A stretch of DNA of 64,000 nucleotides from Musa acuminata AAA Group (lineage: Eukaryota; Streptophyta; Magnoliopsida; Zingiberales; Musaceae), in the NCBI RefSeq assembly GCF_036884655.1, contig NC_088342.1, positions 10,659,501-10,723,500 of the forward strand, in the 5' to 3' direction. The notes below the pieces were generated by a model. It was not told the DNA's origin. It saw nothing but the letters and a program-made list of their open reading frames with translations, and did no database searches. The position numbers were made by a program, and so were the translations under genes. Position 1 is the first letter of the stretch; every line of letters begins with the position of its first letter. Positions 13,200 through 24,726 of this stretch are shown here, piece by piece.

Positions 13200-13560
13200 C
13201 TCTGATAAAAGTGAACAATTTCTACACCTTGTCGAGGTATAAAAAATGGCCCACAATTTCTCCTGACTCAATGTAGTACGGCTCTTCCGCGAAGAAAACG
13301 TCCAAGCTAATGTGCTCGCTAGGCTAGCATCCACTCGGGCTCCAAAAAAAAGGTTAGTCATTAGTCACGATATAATTGACCTAAACCATTAAGAAGCATG
13401 ATATATTTATGGTCGAGGGGAGTCGAGCTGGATAGATGAGATCCTATGCTATAAAAGAGATGGGACATTCCTGATTTACCTTGTAGCAACCCAAAGAGTT
13501 ATCATCAAGCATGTAATTGTATAATTAATGGTCACGTATAGGTTAAGGAATGGGAAAAGA
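13200..13560 (+). mobile_element. second forward copy of the gypsy fragment
   Basis: It repeats the 12740-13110 segment in the same orientation. Shared words include CACAATTTCTCCTGACT, CAAGCTAATGTGCTCGCTAGGCTAGCATCC and CTATAAAAGAGATGGGA. The two copies are separated by about 90 bp, so this is a local direct duplication of a decayed element. Confidence 0.65.
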
Positions 13561-15953
13561 AATAAAAAAACAACAACTCTTAACTTGAAGTTGTGAGGAA
13601 TTCATCATAAAGAAATTTATCTTTATGGTAACATGACATTAAACTTATGAAAGATTCATCGCTATGGTAACATGTCAGTGTGTTGCTCTTTTCCTTTGGA
13701 TGATTAAATCTCTCATTAGACTTAGGACTTGTTAGTGTGTCATTTTGTCTCGTAAAGATTCCACAACAATCAATAGTTCGTTATGTCTCCCTTTTGGTCA
13801 TGTCTTGGTAGTCCTAAGATCTTTTGTTTGAACTCGAATTGCAAGCTTATTTGTGTCACCTCCATCCTCACATCATAAGGCCTTTGCCACTTTTGATCGT
13901 GTTCATTTTGTTGGTAATTGACCTTCATCTGCCCTCAAATGAGGCAATCGAAGATGAATTTTAGCTCTGGATTAGTTTGTCGTCTAGTAATTCTTGAAGT
14001 ATACTAACTTTGTTGAAGAATGGTGCTTCGATATTAGGATCTTAGGACTGCCTCAAACACAAACTCTAGTGCCTATTGCTTCTCTTGTAAATTTAAAGGA
14101 CAAAACATTGATATATTCTATAAGAACTCTCACCTCTACAACCTCTTGTCCCTCGTGAATGTCTTCTAGCTTCAATTTCAACTTTATAAGTTGAGTCGAG
14201 TCACTTCGTCGCAGTATTTATTATCAATTGTGCCTTTTGAGATCAAGTGTATGTCTCAGAACTCCCTTCGACTTTTACACCATATAAGAAGAGTCTTATA
14301 CCATTAGGAAATTGAAGGACAACATGATTTCCCTTTTGCGTTTGTAAGGGATCAGGTCATTGACCTCCATCCACGGAAAACACTATGAAATTGATGCTAT
14401 CGCACCATGTTTCTTCTTCTAAATAGACTCCATTCATGAACCACATATAGCCTAAGATGCTCTACCCCTCACTCTTCATTAGGTTGAGTAGGCTTGCTTT
14501 TCAAAGGTATCTCTTCATAATGTGTGATACATTACACAAGAAGTATTTGTTGAGAAATCAAGACTTATCTTTTGTAAACTTGATCTATTGGAGCAACTTT
14601 ACTTTCTTTATATTCCATGTAGTAGAAAAAATTTTCATGCTCTATAGCATTATTGCTTTGTGATGACCATGGAAAATATATCATTCGCATACAAAATCAT
14701 CGCATGAATACCAAATTTTATGAATAATCAATTCTCTCCCTTCCTGGGCCCTTGCCTGAACTTAACCATTCTCCAACTTGTAGAGTCTCAATGCTCTTAC
14801 TTACATCAAGCACTGTCAAGTTAGATTAACGTTATCGAGTTATTACTCGAACTCAACTATCTTAACTTTTGTGCACACACATGTTCTTCCTAACTCATTT
14901 ATTCTTGTGATGCCTCTTACGTAAAAGGTTAACCATTCATTTGAATATTATGCTCGTTCCTTTAAATGATTTCATTTTCCACATCTCTATGCTCATTTTT
15001 CCCAAATAATCGGGTGTGCCTTCATATAGCCCCGCTACGTTTGCACGTTATATACCAAATGTTGGATTTAGCAGGTGTTGTCTAAAGATGTGTGACACAC
15101 TTGTGATATTCGTCTACAAAAGGTTAACATTCTAGTAATCTCATACAATCCCATAGAGACCTACAAGGAAAAGAAAAGTTAATGGGAGCCAAACACTAGA
15201 TCACACAAGCAAACATTATATAAAAATGAACTTTGAATGATTGAGTAACCTATGCACATAAGTGTACATGTGACACCAGTTGTAAAACCACATTGACGAA
15301 GAGATTGCCCCTCAAAATGTCATGTGACTTGAAGGATAGGATATGATTCAAATGGAAAGACCAAACCAAAAATCATAACAGAAACATTAGGAGCTTGAAC
15401 CTCAAAAGAAAGTAACCTTTTTCCTAGGATTGGGCATCATTCCTTATTCTAAGTGGAAGATTTTGATTATCGTTTTCCTTGTAACTATCTGAGACACTAA
15501 GGATGACCCATCTAGACATATAACCCATTCGTAGACATATAATTGAAGCTTCAGCCGAATTAGTAACACCAAAGGATACCAGGGTGATAAGACAATTGAT
15601 GTTTTACATTACAAGATCATCAAGCAGAAATCAACTATGAAAATGGGATTCGTTGAGCGCGACTGTTGCTCTACCCAAAATGTGTGACAGTGTGGAGTGT
15701 TCATGCCGTGCACGACCCAACTTACAAGCTTAAAATGATGTCAGTTAATGTTTCCATGATCAAACACATATTCTTATCATCAATTTCTCAGTAACCAAAA
15801 GTTCTTTTTCCTAACAGTAATAGAGCTCCCTTTTTTCCTTTATCTTCTCCATGATGACATAAAAAATAAAAAAAAGAATAACATGATGTATAAGAAAGGA
15901 TTATATATGAATTGACACCGAAAATGCAGAGAACTAAGTAATGGCAATCATAC
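13561..15953. other. intergenic sequence, probably old transposon, no gene seen
   Basis: No recognisable exon, domain or RNA was found. The open frames at 14457-14663 and 15788-16030 are short and hydrophobic by base composition. The right end lies just downstream of the methyltransferase stop codon and should include its 3' UTR. Confidence 0.35.
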
Positions 15954-18900
15954 CTATCTACGGGTTTCAGGTTGTAACATAAATAAGAATATTCCTCCAG
16001 CAACTGAAACATTAAGGGACTCGAAACCACCAGCCATAGGAATGCTTACTAGCTTGCAGGCCTGCACAGTTTGCTTTGACAATCCATGTCCCTCACTACC
16101 TAATACCAAGCAAAGAGGCTCACCTGCCAATGACTCTGCAAGTTCATGAGACAATGAACGAGTCGTATTGGATCCATCAGCGCTACTCCCTGGATGACCT
16201 GCCAACATCTTCATCTTATTCTTAGTCTTTAAGGTCATTAGATGAGACCACGTACCAGAAACCACAGGGAGCTGAAAGGAAGCTCCACGAGATGCTCGAA
16301 GTGCCTTCTCATTTAAAGGATCACAGCAGTTAGGAAGCAGAAAGGCACCATCCTGTGTATAAGACAAGCCAATTGTTTCAAGAAAGTTGTTATTGCCCTC
16401 TCATAATATTCTCAAACTTGTGTCACCACAGAATTTTTTTTTTCTAAGTTAGTGACATATAATAATAGAAATACAATTAGCTTCAAGGAATGATAAGCCC
16501 TACCCATTTGAAAGCCATAGCTGATCTTATCAGAGTGCCAAGGTTACCAGGGTCCTGCAACACAAATGGAAAGAAATATTTAATTTGGTTGAAGCATCAT
16601 GACCTGAGACAACAGAGTTATTGAAGACGATAATTTGCAGACTCCAAAGTTGAACAGATGAACACTCATTTCTAGATACCACAGAGTTGACCATACTCAG
16701 CTATAGAGCATCTCTATGAGTGTTGTTACCCAAAAGAATAAAAAGAAGGTTGCAAGCTATCACATGGAAGATTTAGAATGAATATTTTATCTATATGTCA
16801 AACAGGTAGAAGAGGGAAAAATTATATTTCTCATATCCGTGGGTCCACCCACTCTCTGAAGGATGCTTATTATTATACAACAAACCTCATACAATGAAAT
16901 CTTTGCAGATGCAATCAGAAGATTGGTAAAGGAGATCTATTGTTGCATTGTTACCAGAAATTTAAGAGAAAACCTGGCATGAAGCATGTAAATGAAAATA
17001 AGTTACATCAGAGGTTCTTTCTGTACATTCAGTGAAAATGTGACTAACAAGAATGAAAAAATCAGATGTCAATCGAAAAACAGCCAAACACTGTGGTATA
17101 TGATACATGAGCAAATCTAACTTCCCTTTCCATGTTAAAATGGCATACAGTTCTGGTTAGGTTCTCCAGGTGGTATAATAGAGATCATCTCCAAAACTCA
17201 AAATATGATGAGGAATTGCCAACAAACAAGGGTGTTCCAATCCTACAGCTACCCGGATACTATATCCAAAAAGACACATTGAAACTATAGTAACGTGCTG
17301 CACCTGTATAATGCACAACAGTCCCCTTTAATCTTTGCAATAGGTTGTGATTACTTCTAAAGCCCTACAAACAGTTTAGAGAATTTGAACATTGTGAAAT
17401 CTTGAGATCGATTGAATTTCCTGGCGTGTTTTGTCTTCCACATACAACTTCCAAGTAGCAACTGAAACTAGGCCATATAACTGGAAAGTCTAAAAGCAAA
17501 CAACTTATGACAGTTAATAGATGCAAACCAGCGCTAAATCTTTGTGAAGAACATAAAAGCGAACAAATTGTGATGGAAAGGTCAGGAAAACTGCAGCGAT
17601 TGTAAACACTGCATAAACAAGATTGGAATCTCTAATTTTCAAACAGATGTAATAGTTATTCGGTAAAAGTATAGTTCATGGGTGAGTGATATAAGAGCAA
17701 TCTCATGCATAGATCTTATATTAATGCTGGAGGTCAACCAACAATTGAATGTTTCATCCCATTCACTTTTACCTCCTAGGAATCTACATCAACGCTGCCA
17801 GAAACTGCATACATACAAAACCATGTAACATTTTTCATTGCACTACTGTAGTCCTGGTGATAATTCATTAGTAATGCCATTTCACTGTAACAAGCCAAGT
17901 TTACTATGAGAATTTAACAATTATAAAATCAAATCGAGCTAATTGGACATAAATAACTACCCGAAGTTTTTTTCTTTTTTTTTTATGTTCACTTTTTTCC
18001 CCGGGAAGGAATGTTCCTTGGGACATCTAAAAGATCTTTCTTTTACCATATTATTAGTAAAATTAGTCAGAAATCTGATTAAAACCTCAAAGATCTTTCT
18101 TTTCATGTTTAAAGCAGAGCTACTACATTGATCAATCAGATTGCAAGACAATCAGATCATACGTAGTTTCCCCGAGGATGATTAAAATTGATGCATAGAG
18201 AAGCAAATTTACTCAAGAGTGATAATGGATAGACTTAACTGAACTGCACTTGTGATAGCTGTTGGTGCGAGACAATTTTCTTTATAACTGCCTTAGCAGA
18301 GGGATCAATTAAGACACCAGTAATCTTGATTTCTATGTAGCAAATTTGAGAAACAAGTAATGGAACAAAAGCAGACAAACAGGATCAATTAAGACACCAA
18401 TAATCTTGATTTCTGTGTAGCAAAATTGAGGAACAAGTAATGGAACACAAGCAGACCCCAGGATCAAACAGGAAAAATTGGTACCTGGATCCCGTCAAGC
18501 ACCAATAGCCGGTGAGATGAAGGGAACCAACGTTGACAAATTTCATCATTCTCCTCAAGGTTTAAGAAAGTTCCAGGGAGCCTCATAAGGGCAATAGCTT
18601 CAATGGAATCAAATGACTGCATACCAGAGACTTTCTTCATCACAATAGGGCTCACATGCACGACAGGAGCAGAGATATGATGGAATCCTCCAAGAGTGTC
18701 TGCGCCATCTAGCAAAAGCAAGCAATCCACCATAGAATCATCATCCCCTTTCAATTGCTGAAACCTGCATATCTCCCTGCAAATTTTTGTGCCAAAAAAT
18801 AAACATTTTTTTAGCAAAGATGTTATAGAATGCACCAATTTCATATATACAGAATGTTATGTAGTTCTAGGTTATTCCACGAACCAGAACTTCTAAGAAA

Positions 18901-19333
18901 TCCCATAACAAAAGGGCACGCGTTAGAAAAGATGCAGCTTCTTCTGCTCTTTTCTACAACAATGCTTCTCAAAGATTCAAACTTTAACACACATTAAGAT
19001 ATGAACGACCGGTTTAATCACCCAGGAGACTGACAAGATGGGGGTACGGCCCACAACAAGGGCGGAGCCGCAGGACCGACGGTAGGAGGAGCTGAGCCGG
19101 AGCTTGACGCAGTGCTTGACGAATGGGTTGGACGCGCTCGTTATCCTCGCAGGCCACCGCAGGAACAGAGGAGAAGGAGACGAAGACCACGATGAGACTT
19201 GATCGCCGCCATCGATCTCAGGTACTCCTCTTCCCCCACCTCCTCGTCCGCTGCCAGCAGAGGAAGGAACAGCCGACGCGCCGGAGTGGACACGAAGCCG
19301 CGAGCCGGCCGGCATCACCATCACAGCCACCAT
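15954..19333 (-). CDS. SpoU/TrmH family tRNA/rRNA 2'-O-methyltransferase
   Basis: SPOUT-fold enzyme expected to transfer methyl from SAM to a ribose 2'-OH in tRNA or rRNA; the target is unknown. Four exons read leftward: 19333-19035, 18776-18485, 16554-16504 and 16352-15954, giving 346 aa, all in phase with GT-AG introns. Exon 1 has a Ser/Gly/Arg-rich leader, consistent with organelle targeting, then ITSASNPFVKHCVKLRLSSS, the SpoU substrate-binding N-domain. The knot motifs follow: DPGNLGTLIRSA (17-codon exon 3), LVLGSEGHGLS, and VSIPMAGGFESLNVSVAGG near the C-terminus. It resembles plant proteins annotated as SpoU family methyltransferase. The ATG at 19333 follows a GAA repeat that could extend the frame to 19480 if an upstream start were used. 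Exon 1 has a broken duplicate at 30.4-30.6 kb. Confidence 0.88.
16555..18484. other. intron 2 of the SpoU methyltransferase
   Basis: A 1.93-kb intron. The only local structure noticed is a direct repeat of about 60 bp (18301-18360 and 18384-18440, sharing GGATCAATTAAGACACCA and TAATCTTGATTTCT). No embedded gene was seen. Confidence 0.6.
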
Positions 19334-19338
19334 CTTCT

Positions 19339-19366
19339 GTTCTTCTTCTTCTTCTTCTTCTTCTAC
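19339..19366 (+). repeat. (TTC)n microsatellite upstream of the methyltransferase start
   Basis: Eight or so TTC/TTCT units lie immediately 5' of the methyltransferase ATG (minus strand GAA). Read in frame it would encode a run of glutamates, so it most likely belongs to the 5' UTR. Confidence 0.7.
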
Positions 19367-20071
19367 TACGGTGAGAAAACACGATACAAGTAACGAGCAG
19401 TACAAAATTTGGGTTGGGCCATATAAGGGCCATATTTTGATGGACCTTGTTCCCATATCCACTTCTCTATCCATCATCAAGTTAATTTATTTGAATAAGC
19501 AAACAGAATGTAGATGTCATAGTAATCAGGATCAAAGTCGACATCAATCAAATCAAGTCACATATCACTTGGTCATCAGTTTAATTAGAGGGTCAACTGA
19601 TTGAACTACAAGTTTAATTATTTTTTGAAATATATAGGTTATGCAAAATATATATTATATAAATATTTTTTGACATGAAAGAAGATGATAACGATGAAAT
19701 AGACATGAGAGAATAACGAGTGTACTGAAAGACACCCAAATGCTCTTGGAAAATTTTCATATATCTTTGATAATATGACATTAAGGATATTTTGATCATT
19801 GCTAGGTAAAATAGTATATAAAAACATGGTACGCAATCCACGCTCTTGCTATGTAAAGATGCTAACATATGTAATTAGGTGAGCATGCGAGAAAAGAGAA
19901 TAAGACGATGCTTTCATTAATAATGTACACGATTATTCTACCAGAGGCTATTGTTCTTTTTGGTTTATGTCCTGCAAAAGCAAGGGAAGCAAATGCTCCA
20001 TAGCACTGACAGTGTGCAGAGGAGGAATAATATGGTCATGATTTATGGGGGTGTAGAGTGAGTTCCCTACC

Positions 20072-20672
20072 TCATAGGGGTAAAAACTGACTTGACATAA
20101 CACCCCGGATTTGATGTAATGCACCCCCCCACGTCGGACGCCCAGTACGGCGCGCTGCCCCAGAAAGAGCATTAACGACGACGCGACACGCACCCATACC
20201 CACCGTACTTGGGCCTCCTCGGCTGACCCATCAAGGCCGGTCGAGGCAGGCAAACGCACCAGCTGGCACCCCCCATACCCTGCGGCAGCTCGGCTCCACA
20301 TGCAACGCCCACGACGACGACAGACGCCACCGAAGGTACGGTCCGACTCTTGCAGGATGGCCCATCAGGTAACATCAAGCCCCCCTCATAAATACCCCCC
20401 TGGCTCCCAGCGAGGAGAGGGGGATTTCTCACTCAATACAATACTCCTCCCCACTGACTTAATCGTCGGAGGGGTCGGGCCGAGCCACCGACCCGACCTG
20501 TGTGCAGGTACCCGATCGCCGTTAGCTCAGCAAGGCCAAGTTTTCCAGGCAGGTCCTCGACATCCGCCATCTCCAGGCCTCAGGGAGGGACACGTCCGAT
20601 TCGAGTCATTTGGAGCCCTGAACCAGCCGCGTCGGCCCCTAGGTCGCGGCTAAAAAGTTACTTACCGTAACA
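20072..20672 (+). mobile_element. solo LTR, Tat-like gypsy family
   Basis: A 601-bp insert flanked by CTACC target duplications (20067-20071 and 20673-20677) and ending GTAACA. It is absent from the paralogous site near 32540. Its right part (CGGAGGGGTCGGGCCGAG and GACCCGACCT-TGTGCAGGT) resembles the LTRs of the element at 21455-26410, so the two are related families. The left end reads TC instead of TG. Confidence 0.72.
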
Positions 20673-20955
20673 CTACCTCCAAATGAGCAGCAAGCGTAGA
20701 ATCATGTTTGTTTATATGATAATGATGGCGGCAACAGTTTCAGGAGGCTCACTTAGCAACATTATTGGAAGCATCAACAGATTCCTACTTGCAGAAAGTG
20801 GTGAAGGTGAAAAGAAAGCTATTATTGTAGATCAAGAGATGGTCAAACATTTAGAACTCAGACCAGAAGATAAGCATATAAATGGGGATCCAAAAATCCA
20901 ATTCACAACCAGCCGTTAATCCAACGCAAGCAAGAACTGCATTCAAGAAACTTAC

Positions 20956-21403
20956 AGGGTTTATAACATCGATCCAATCTTTAGACAGCGACTCCACAAA
21001 TTCTCCTCCTATGAGATTCCGGACCTTCGGCTGCAAATTCCTCATCAAGTCAATCCTTGAATTCAGAAAAGACGAGATGTGTCGCCGATAGAATCAAAGG
21101 CATTGATTAGAACAAGGATCGAATTACCCGATGAATGGCGTGGACCGGAGATGCTTCGGAGGCAGTGGAGCAACGGACCCCGAGGACGGGGGCAGGAGAC
21201 CGCCGTGGCGCAGAGGTAGGAGAGGACATAATGCGTCAGATAGAAGGGCGGGGAGGAGAGGGATCGGTGATCAATGGAGCATGGAATTAGGGTTTCGGGG
21301 AGAGGGGAAGAGAAGAGGATCGGGGGGTTATTACCACCCGCGAAGAGGAGCGCAACATACTCGACGAGAGCCGACGACGAAGAGTGCCGAGTGGAGGCGC
21401 CAT
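20956..21403 (-). pseudogene. 5' fragment of methylmalonate-semialdehyde dehydrogenase (left copy)
   Basis: Two minus-strand exons join in phase: 21403-21335 and 21030-20956. The first starts ATG and encodes an Arg/Ser-rich mitochondrial-type presequence (MAPPLGTLRRRLSSS). The second encodes PKVRNLIGGEFVES and KDWIDVINP, the conserved N-terminus of ALDH6 (valine and pyrimidine breakdown in mitochondria), with good acceptor and donor sites. The next expected exon, beginning ATQEVVS in known plant proteins, was not found before the methyltransferase gene. The gene is therefore truncated after about 48 codons. A retroelement sits 50 bp upstream of the start codon. Identification is moderate because little protein remains. 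Confidence 0.6.
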
Positions 21404-21454
21404 TTATCTACATAAAGCGTCAGCTACCTGTTTAAGCGTACGCGACAACCTACC

Positions 21455-21975
21455 CGACGAGTATAGTAATTCTGATAACACTCGGTTGACGTTAGATGAC
21501 GCCTCACACAACAGAACCTGGTCAAAGCAGATCGGAACACCGATCGAGGCGTATTAACATCCTGTCAAAGCTCAATTCTTCACGTCATGACAACACAAAG
21601 TCAGACGCTACCAGCCTGCCCCCTGCAAGCTTCCCTATAAATACCCTCTCGTTCATCAGAAAGAGGGAGGGAGAGACAGACACACAAAAACACTTCTTCA
21701 TCTGAAACCCCCTACACATCTGCTAACTTGATCGTTGGAGGGGTCGGGCCGAGCGCCTCGGCCCGACCTTTGTGCAGCTGCGAAGCCGAAGGTCCCCTCC
21801 GGACGCGCAGGCGAGGAGTTCCTGCCCGGAGGAGACGGCTACACCGTCCCGATTGGACATCGCACCCGACTGCCTCGGCGGGCTCGAGGAACGCCCCAAG
21901 GAGATCCCCGTCGTCCGGACCCGAACCGAGCCACGTCGGCCCCGAGGCCACGGCTCAAAGTTGTTTCCCACAACA
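21455..21975 (+). repeat. 5' LTR of the Tat-like element
   Basis: 521 bp, with CCCTATAAATACCC as promoter core and ending TTTCCCACAACA. It is 23 bp shorter than the 3' LTR, mainly because it lacks a segment around GCGGGCAGCTCAGGAAGCAG that the 3' LTR carries before its promoter. The terminal TG is mutated to CG. Confidence 0.88.
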
Positions 21976-22008
21976 AATTGGCGTTAGAAGGAGGGCCCGG
22001 AATGTCGG

Positions 22009-22870
22009 GTGACCACCCGAGCGGCTCAGATGAGCCCACGGTTGAGAGGTCACACCCGACCGAAGCCTCGGGGGAACCTCCCCCGCACGGAGACCATCGT
22101 GACGAACACCCTGCCACGACCTCTGAATGATATTGGCGAATATTCAACGACCCGGGCTTGGCGCCGCCCGACGGCGCCCCAGCCGACTCAACGCCCGTGT
22201 CGTCCGAGGCCTTTCAGGACCTCGCTCTTCAAGTCCGAGCCCTGATGGAAATGGTGCAAACCATTATCCCGCTCATTTCTCATCCGGCGCACCCGCTTGC
22301 GATCGAACCACTGCGACAACGCAAGGCGCCCGTTCGGGCCCACATGACGCTTCCGGAGCCCCCCACTTCGCCTCGGGTCCGACCGGCCCCACTCGGGGAT
22401 CCAGTGATGGCAAACCCGAGCAGCCACCCGGAACCCGAGGCACTCTCTTCGGACTCCCTATGGGCCCAGTTGCGCTTCGTCAGCCAACAACTCGACGAGG
22501 ACGATTGCTTCCTTCGACCAGCTCGCCAATAACTTCGAGCTCCACTTCGTAGTCTATACACGGCCAAGGCCCTCCGCGGCACTGCTCCTCGGACTCAAAC
22601 AAAGGGAGGACGAGCCCCTCTCACATTTTGTGGATCGCTTTACCATGCAAATCCGGGGTTTGCCGGACATTCACCCTTCTCTGTTGGTGCAAGCGTTTAT
22701 AATAGGCCTGCAACCTTCCAGATTCATCTGGTCCCTCGTGGAGCGACCCCCACCATGGTGTTAGAGATGCTCCAGCGGGCTAACCAGTGCATCGCGGCGG
22801 AGGCCTGGGCGGTCGTAAGGAGAAGGGACGACTTTCGGCAGCGGGCTCCATAGAAGGGGTCAAGCACCTA
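22009..22870 (+). pseudogene. broken gag of the Tat-like element
   Basis: Three frame segments carry gag-like sequence. VSSEAFQDLALQVRALMEMV and [18 protein letters not shown] lie in the frame starting at 22158, which closes at 22530. [20 protein letters not shown] and [16 protein letters not shown] lie in another frame from about 22534. EMLQRANQCIAAEAWAVV follows after a further shift near 22755. The order matches capsid regions of plant Ty3/gypsy gag. At least two frame breaks make it non-coding. Confidence 0.8.
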
Positions 22871-23104
22871 CGACGGCTATCCGATGTAGTCCTCGTGAAA
22901 AAAAATTTAGGCCCTACCTCAGTCTCTTCCAAGCGAAGGTTCAGTATATACCTACCTGACTACCTCTCGGCTCGCGGTTAGCCCCGGCCTAAATCCTTCT
23001 GAATCTACACGGCTCGGCTGAAGTCTGTCGAGTCCACCTCAGCATGGCCTGCCCGCCTGAGCCGTGTCCCTCGGCCGTAGACTGCCCGAGTACTGCCTCA
23101 GGAC

Positions 23105-24465
23105 TGTTGGGAAATCTTAGGAGCGACATCATATGCGCAGCGGAAGAACAAGAAAACAAAATCCCCAATTCCCAAAGAGATGTTCGTCGTCGTGCGAAGA
23201 TTGGTACGCAAAATCCGCGAAACTTAAAACTGCGTATAGAGTAGATTGTGTTACATAGGGAGATCGTATATCCCTGTTTCCTTGCAGATCCTTAGGAGAG
23301 GGTGAAGGAGGTCAAGCGTTCTCCTCTCTAGCGGTGATCCACACAGCAAGGTTGCGACGATGCTCCTCAAAACTCCAGGCCTGCTCTGAGGTGGAGAGGG
23401 AGAGGAGAATAGAAAAAGCAAGCAAAGGCTCTAGCCTATGAGACTCTGAATCCCTCCTATTTATAGAGGTCCCCTATCAAACCCTAATGGGTCCTCCCCT
23501 AGTGGGTATTGGATCTGCATCCAATAAGACAAGGGCTCCGTCGGATATCTCATATCCGAACCTCTACTCATCGCAATGCCTACCATATGTGTGTGACCCT
23601 CTAGGCCCAATATCGAGCTGGCCGTGAGTCATACCTTTCAGAACTCCTTCTAACTCAGTGAATTATTATATCTATAATAATTCACTCGACTCATCGACTA
23701 CGGACGTACTAGGCCACTACGCCGTAGTCCCCAGACGATACAGGGGAATCCAATCCATTAGACCTGTCTATCCTCAGTTACCATATACCTATAGTCCCTC
23801 ATCCCTCTAATATCCCAGAGACCGTATATCGAGCATGGTGCTGTCAAACCCATACGGTTTCTACTCGAGTCTCGCTCTAATCGGATTCTCCCGGAGAACT
23901 CTTTCTCTCTCAACCCGAATGACCCTAGCTAGGGATTTGTCTGAGCAAGAACATATGAGATATTCCTCTCATGACGTCGAGAGTGGATGATCCTCTATCA
24001 ACACTCAATAGCCCTCGTAAGGTCGACTACCACTCCAAATGACCAGCTGTACTAGATCTGGGATAGCAAAACCTATAAGTCTGGTATCAAAGAGTGGAGC
24101 ACTCATATAGGACATCCTTGGTGTCTCAAGTCTAAGGACTAAATACACCACTAGGATTACGGAATCGCTGTCTGACAATAAGGCATCATCAACCATCCAG
24201 CATTCCGTAAGCGGATCAATTAGTGAACTCATTCTCCAATGAGCACCTGTACTATATCCCTAGTGTCCCTACACGAGCAGCTATGAGACCAGCTACATCC
24301 ATCATATGGACGGGTATACAGCACACCAGTCTATCCGGTTATCACGATATCCCTCTCGAGTAACCTATGACTGAGATTATTTAGGATATGTGTTTAAAGG
24401 TGAATCGATCTCATTATCGTGATCTCATCACGATCCGATTCCCATTGCACAAATCCAAGGACATC

Positions 24466-24532
<67 letters not shown>

Positions 24533-24647
24533 TTATGCAATAGTTATAAAGTGATATACGCCAAAATATAATAAGCAAAAAGATTCTGTATCAAGTCACA
24601 CGTGCCATCACTCACGTGATTGGCTTGCTGGACACCTATGACTAGCA
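23105..24647 (-). mobile_element. complete 1.54-kb solo LTR, nested
   Basis: It starts TGTTGGGAAATC, ends CTATGACTAGCA and is flanked by perfect AGGAC duplications (23100-23104 and 24648-24652), so both edges are exact. The promoter core TATAAATAG on the minus strand (plus 23457-23465) shows that the LTR is transcribed leftward. It interrupts the beginning of the GC-rich array of the host element. No internal region remains, as expected after recombination between two LTRs. Four other copies of this family lie in the window. Confidence 0.92.
24469..24529. repeat. (AT)n microsatellite inside the solo LTR
   Basis: About 30 uninterrupted AT units in the distal part of the LTR. The related LTR at 59792-61470 lacks the long run at the corresponding place, so the expansion is local to this copy. 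Confidence 0.9.
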
Positions 24648-24726
24648 AGGACGGCCTGCCTGCCTGAGTCGTGTCCTTCGTCCTTTGCCATATCCCTCGG
24701 CCGTAGACTACCGAGCCCCCCTCAGG

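Noticed and set aside
20510..20545. GTTAGCTCAGC word resembling a tRNA A box
   Set aside because: It lies in the solo LTR with no matching B box at the right distance.
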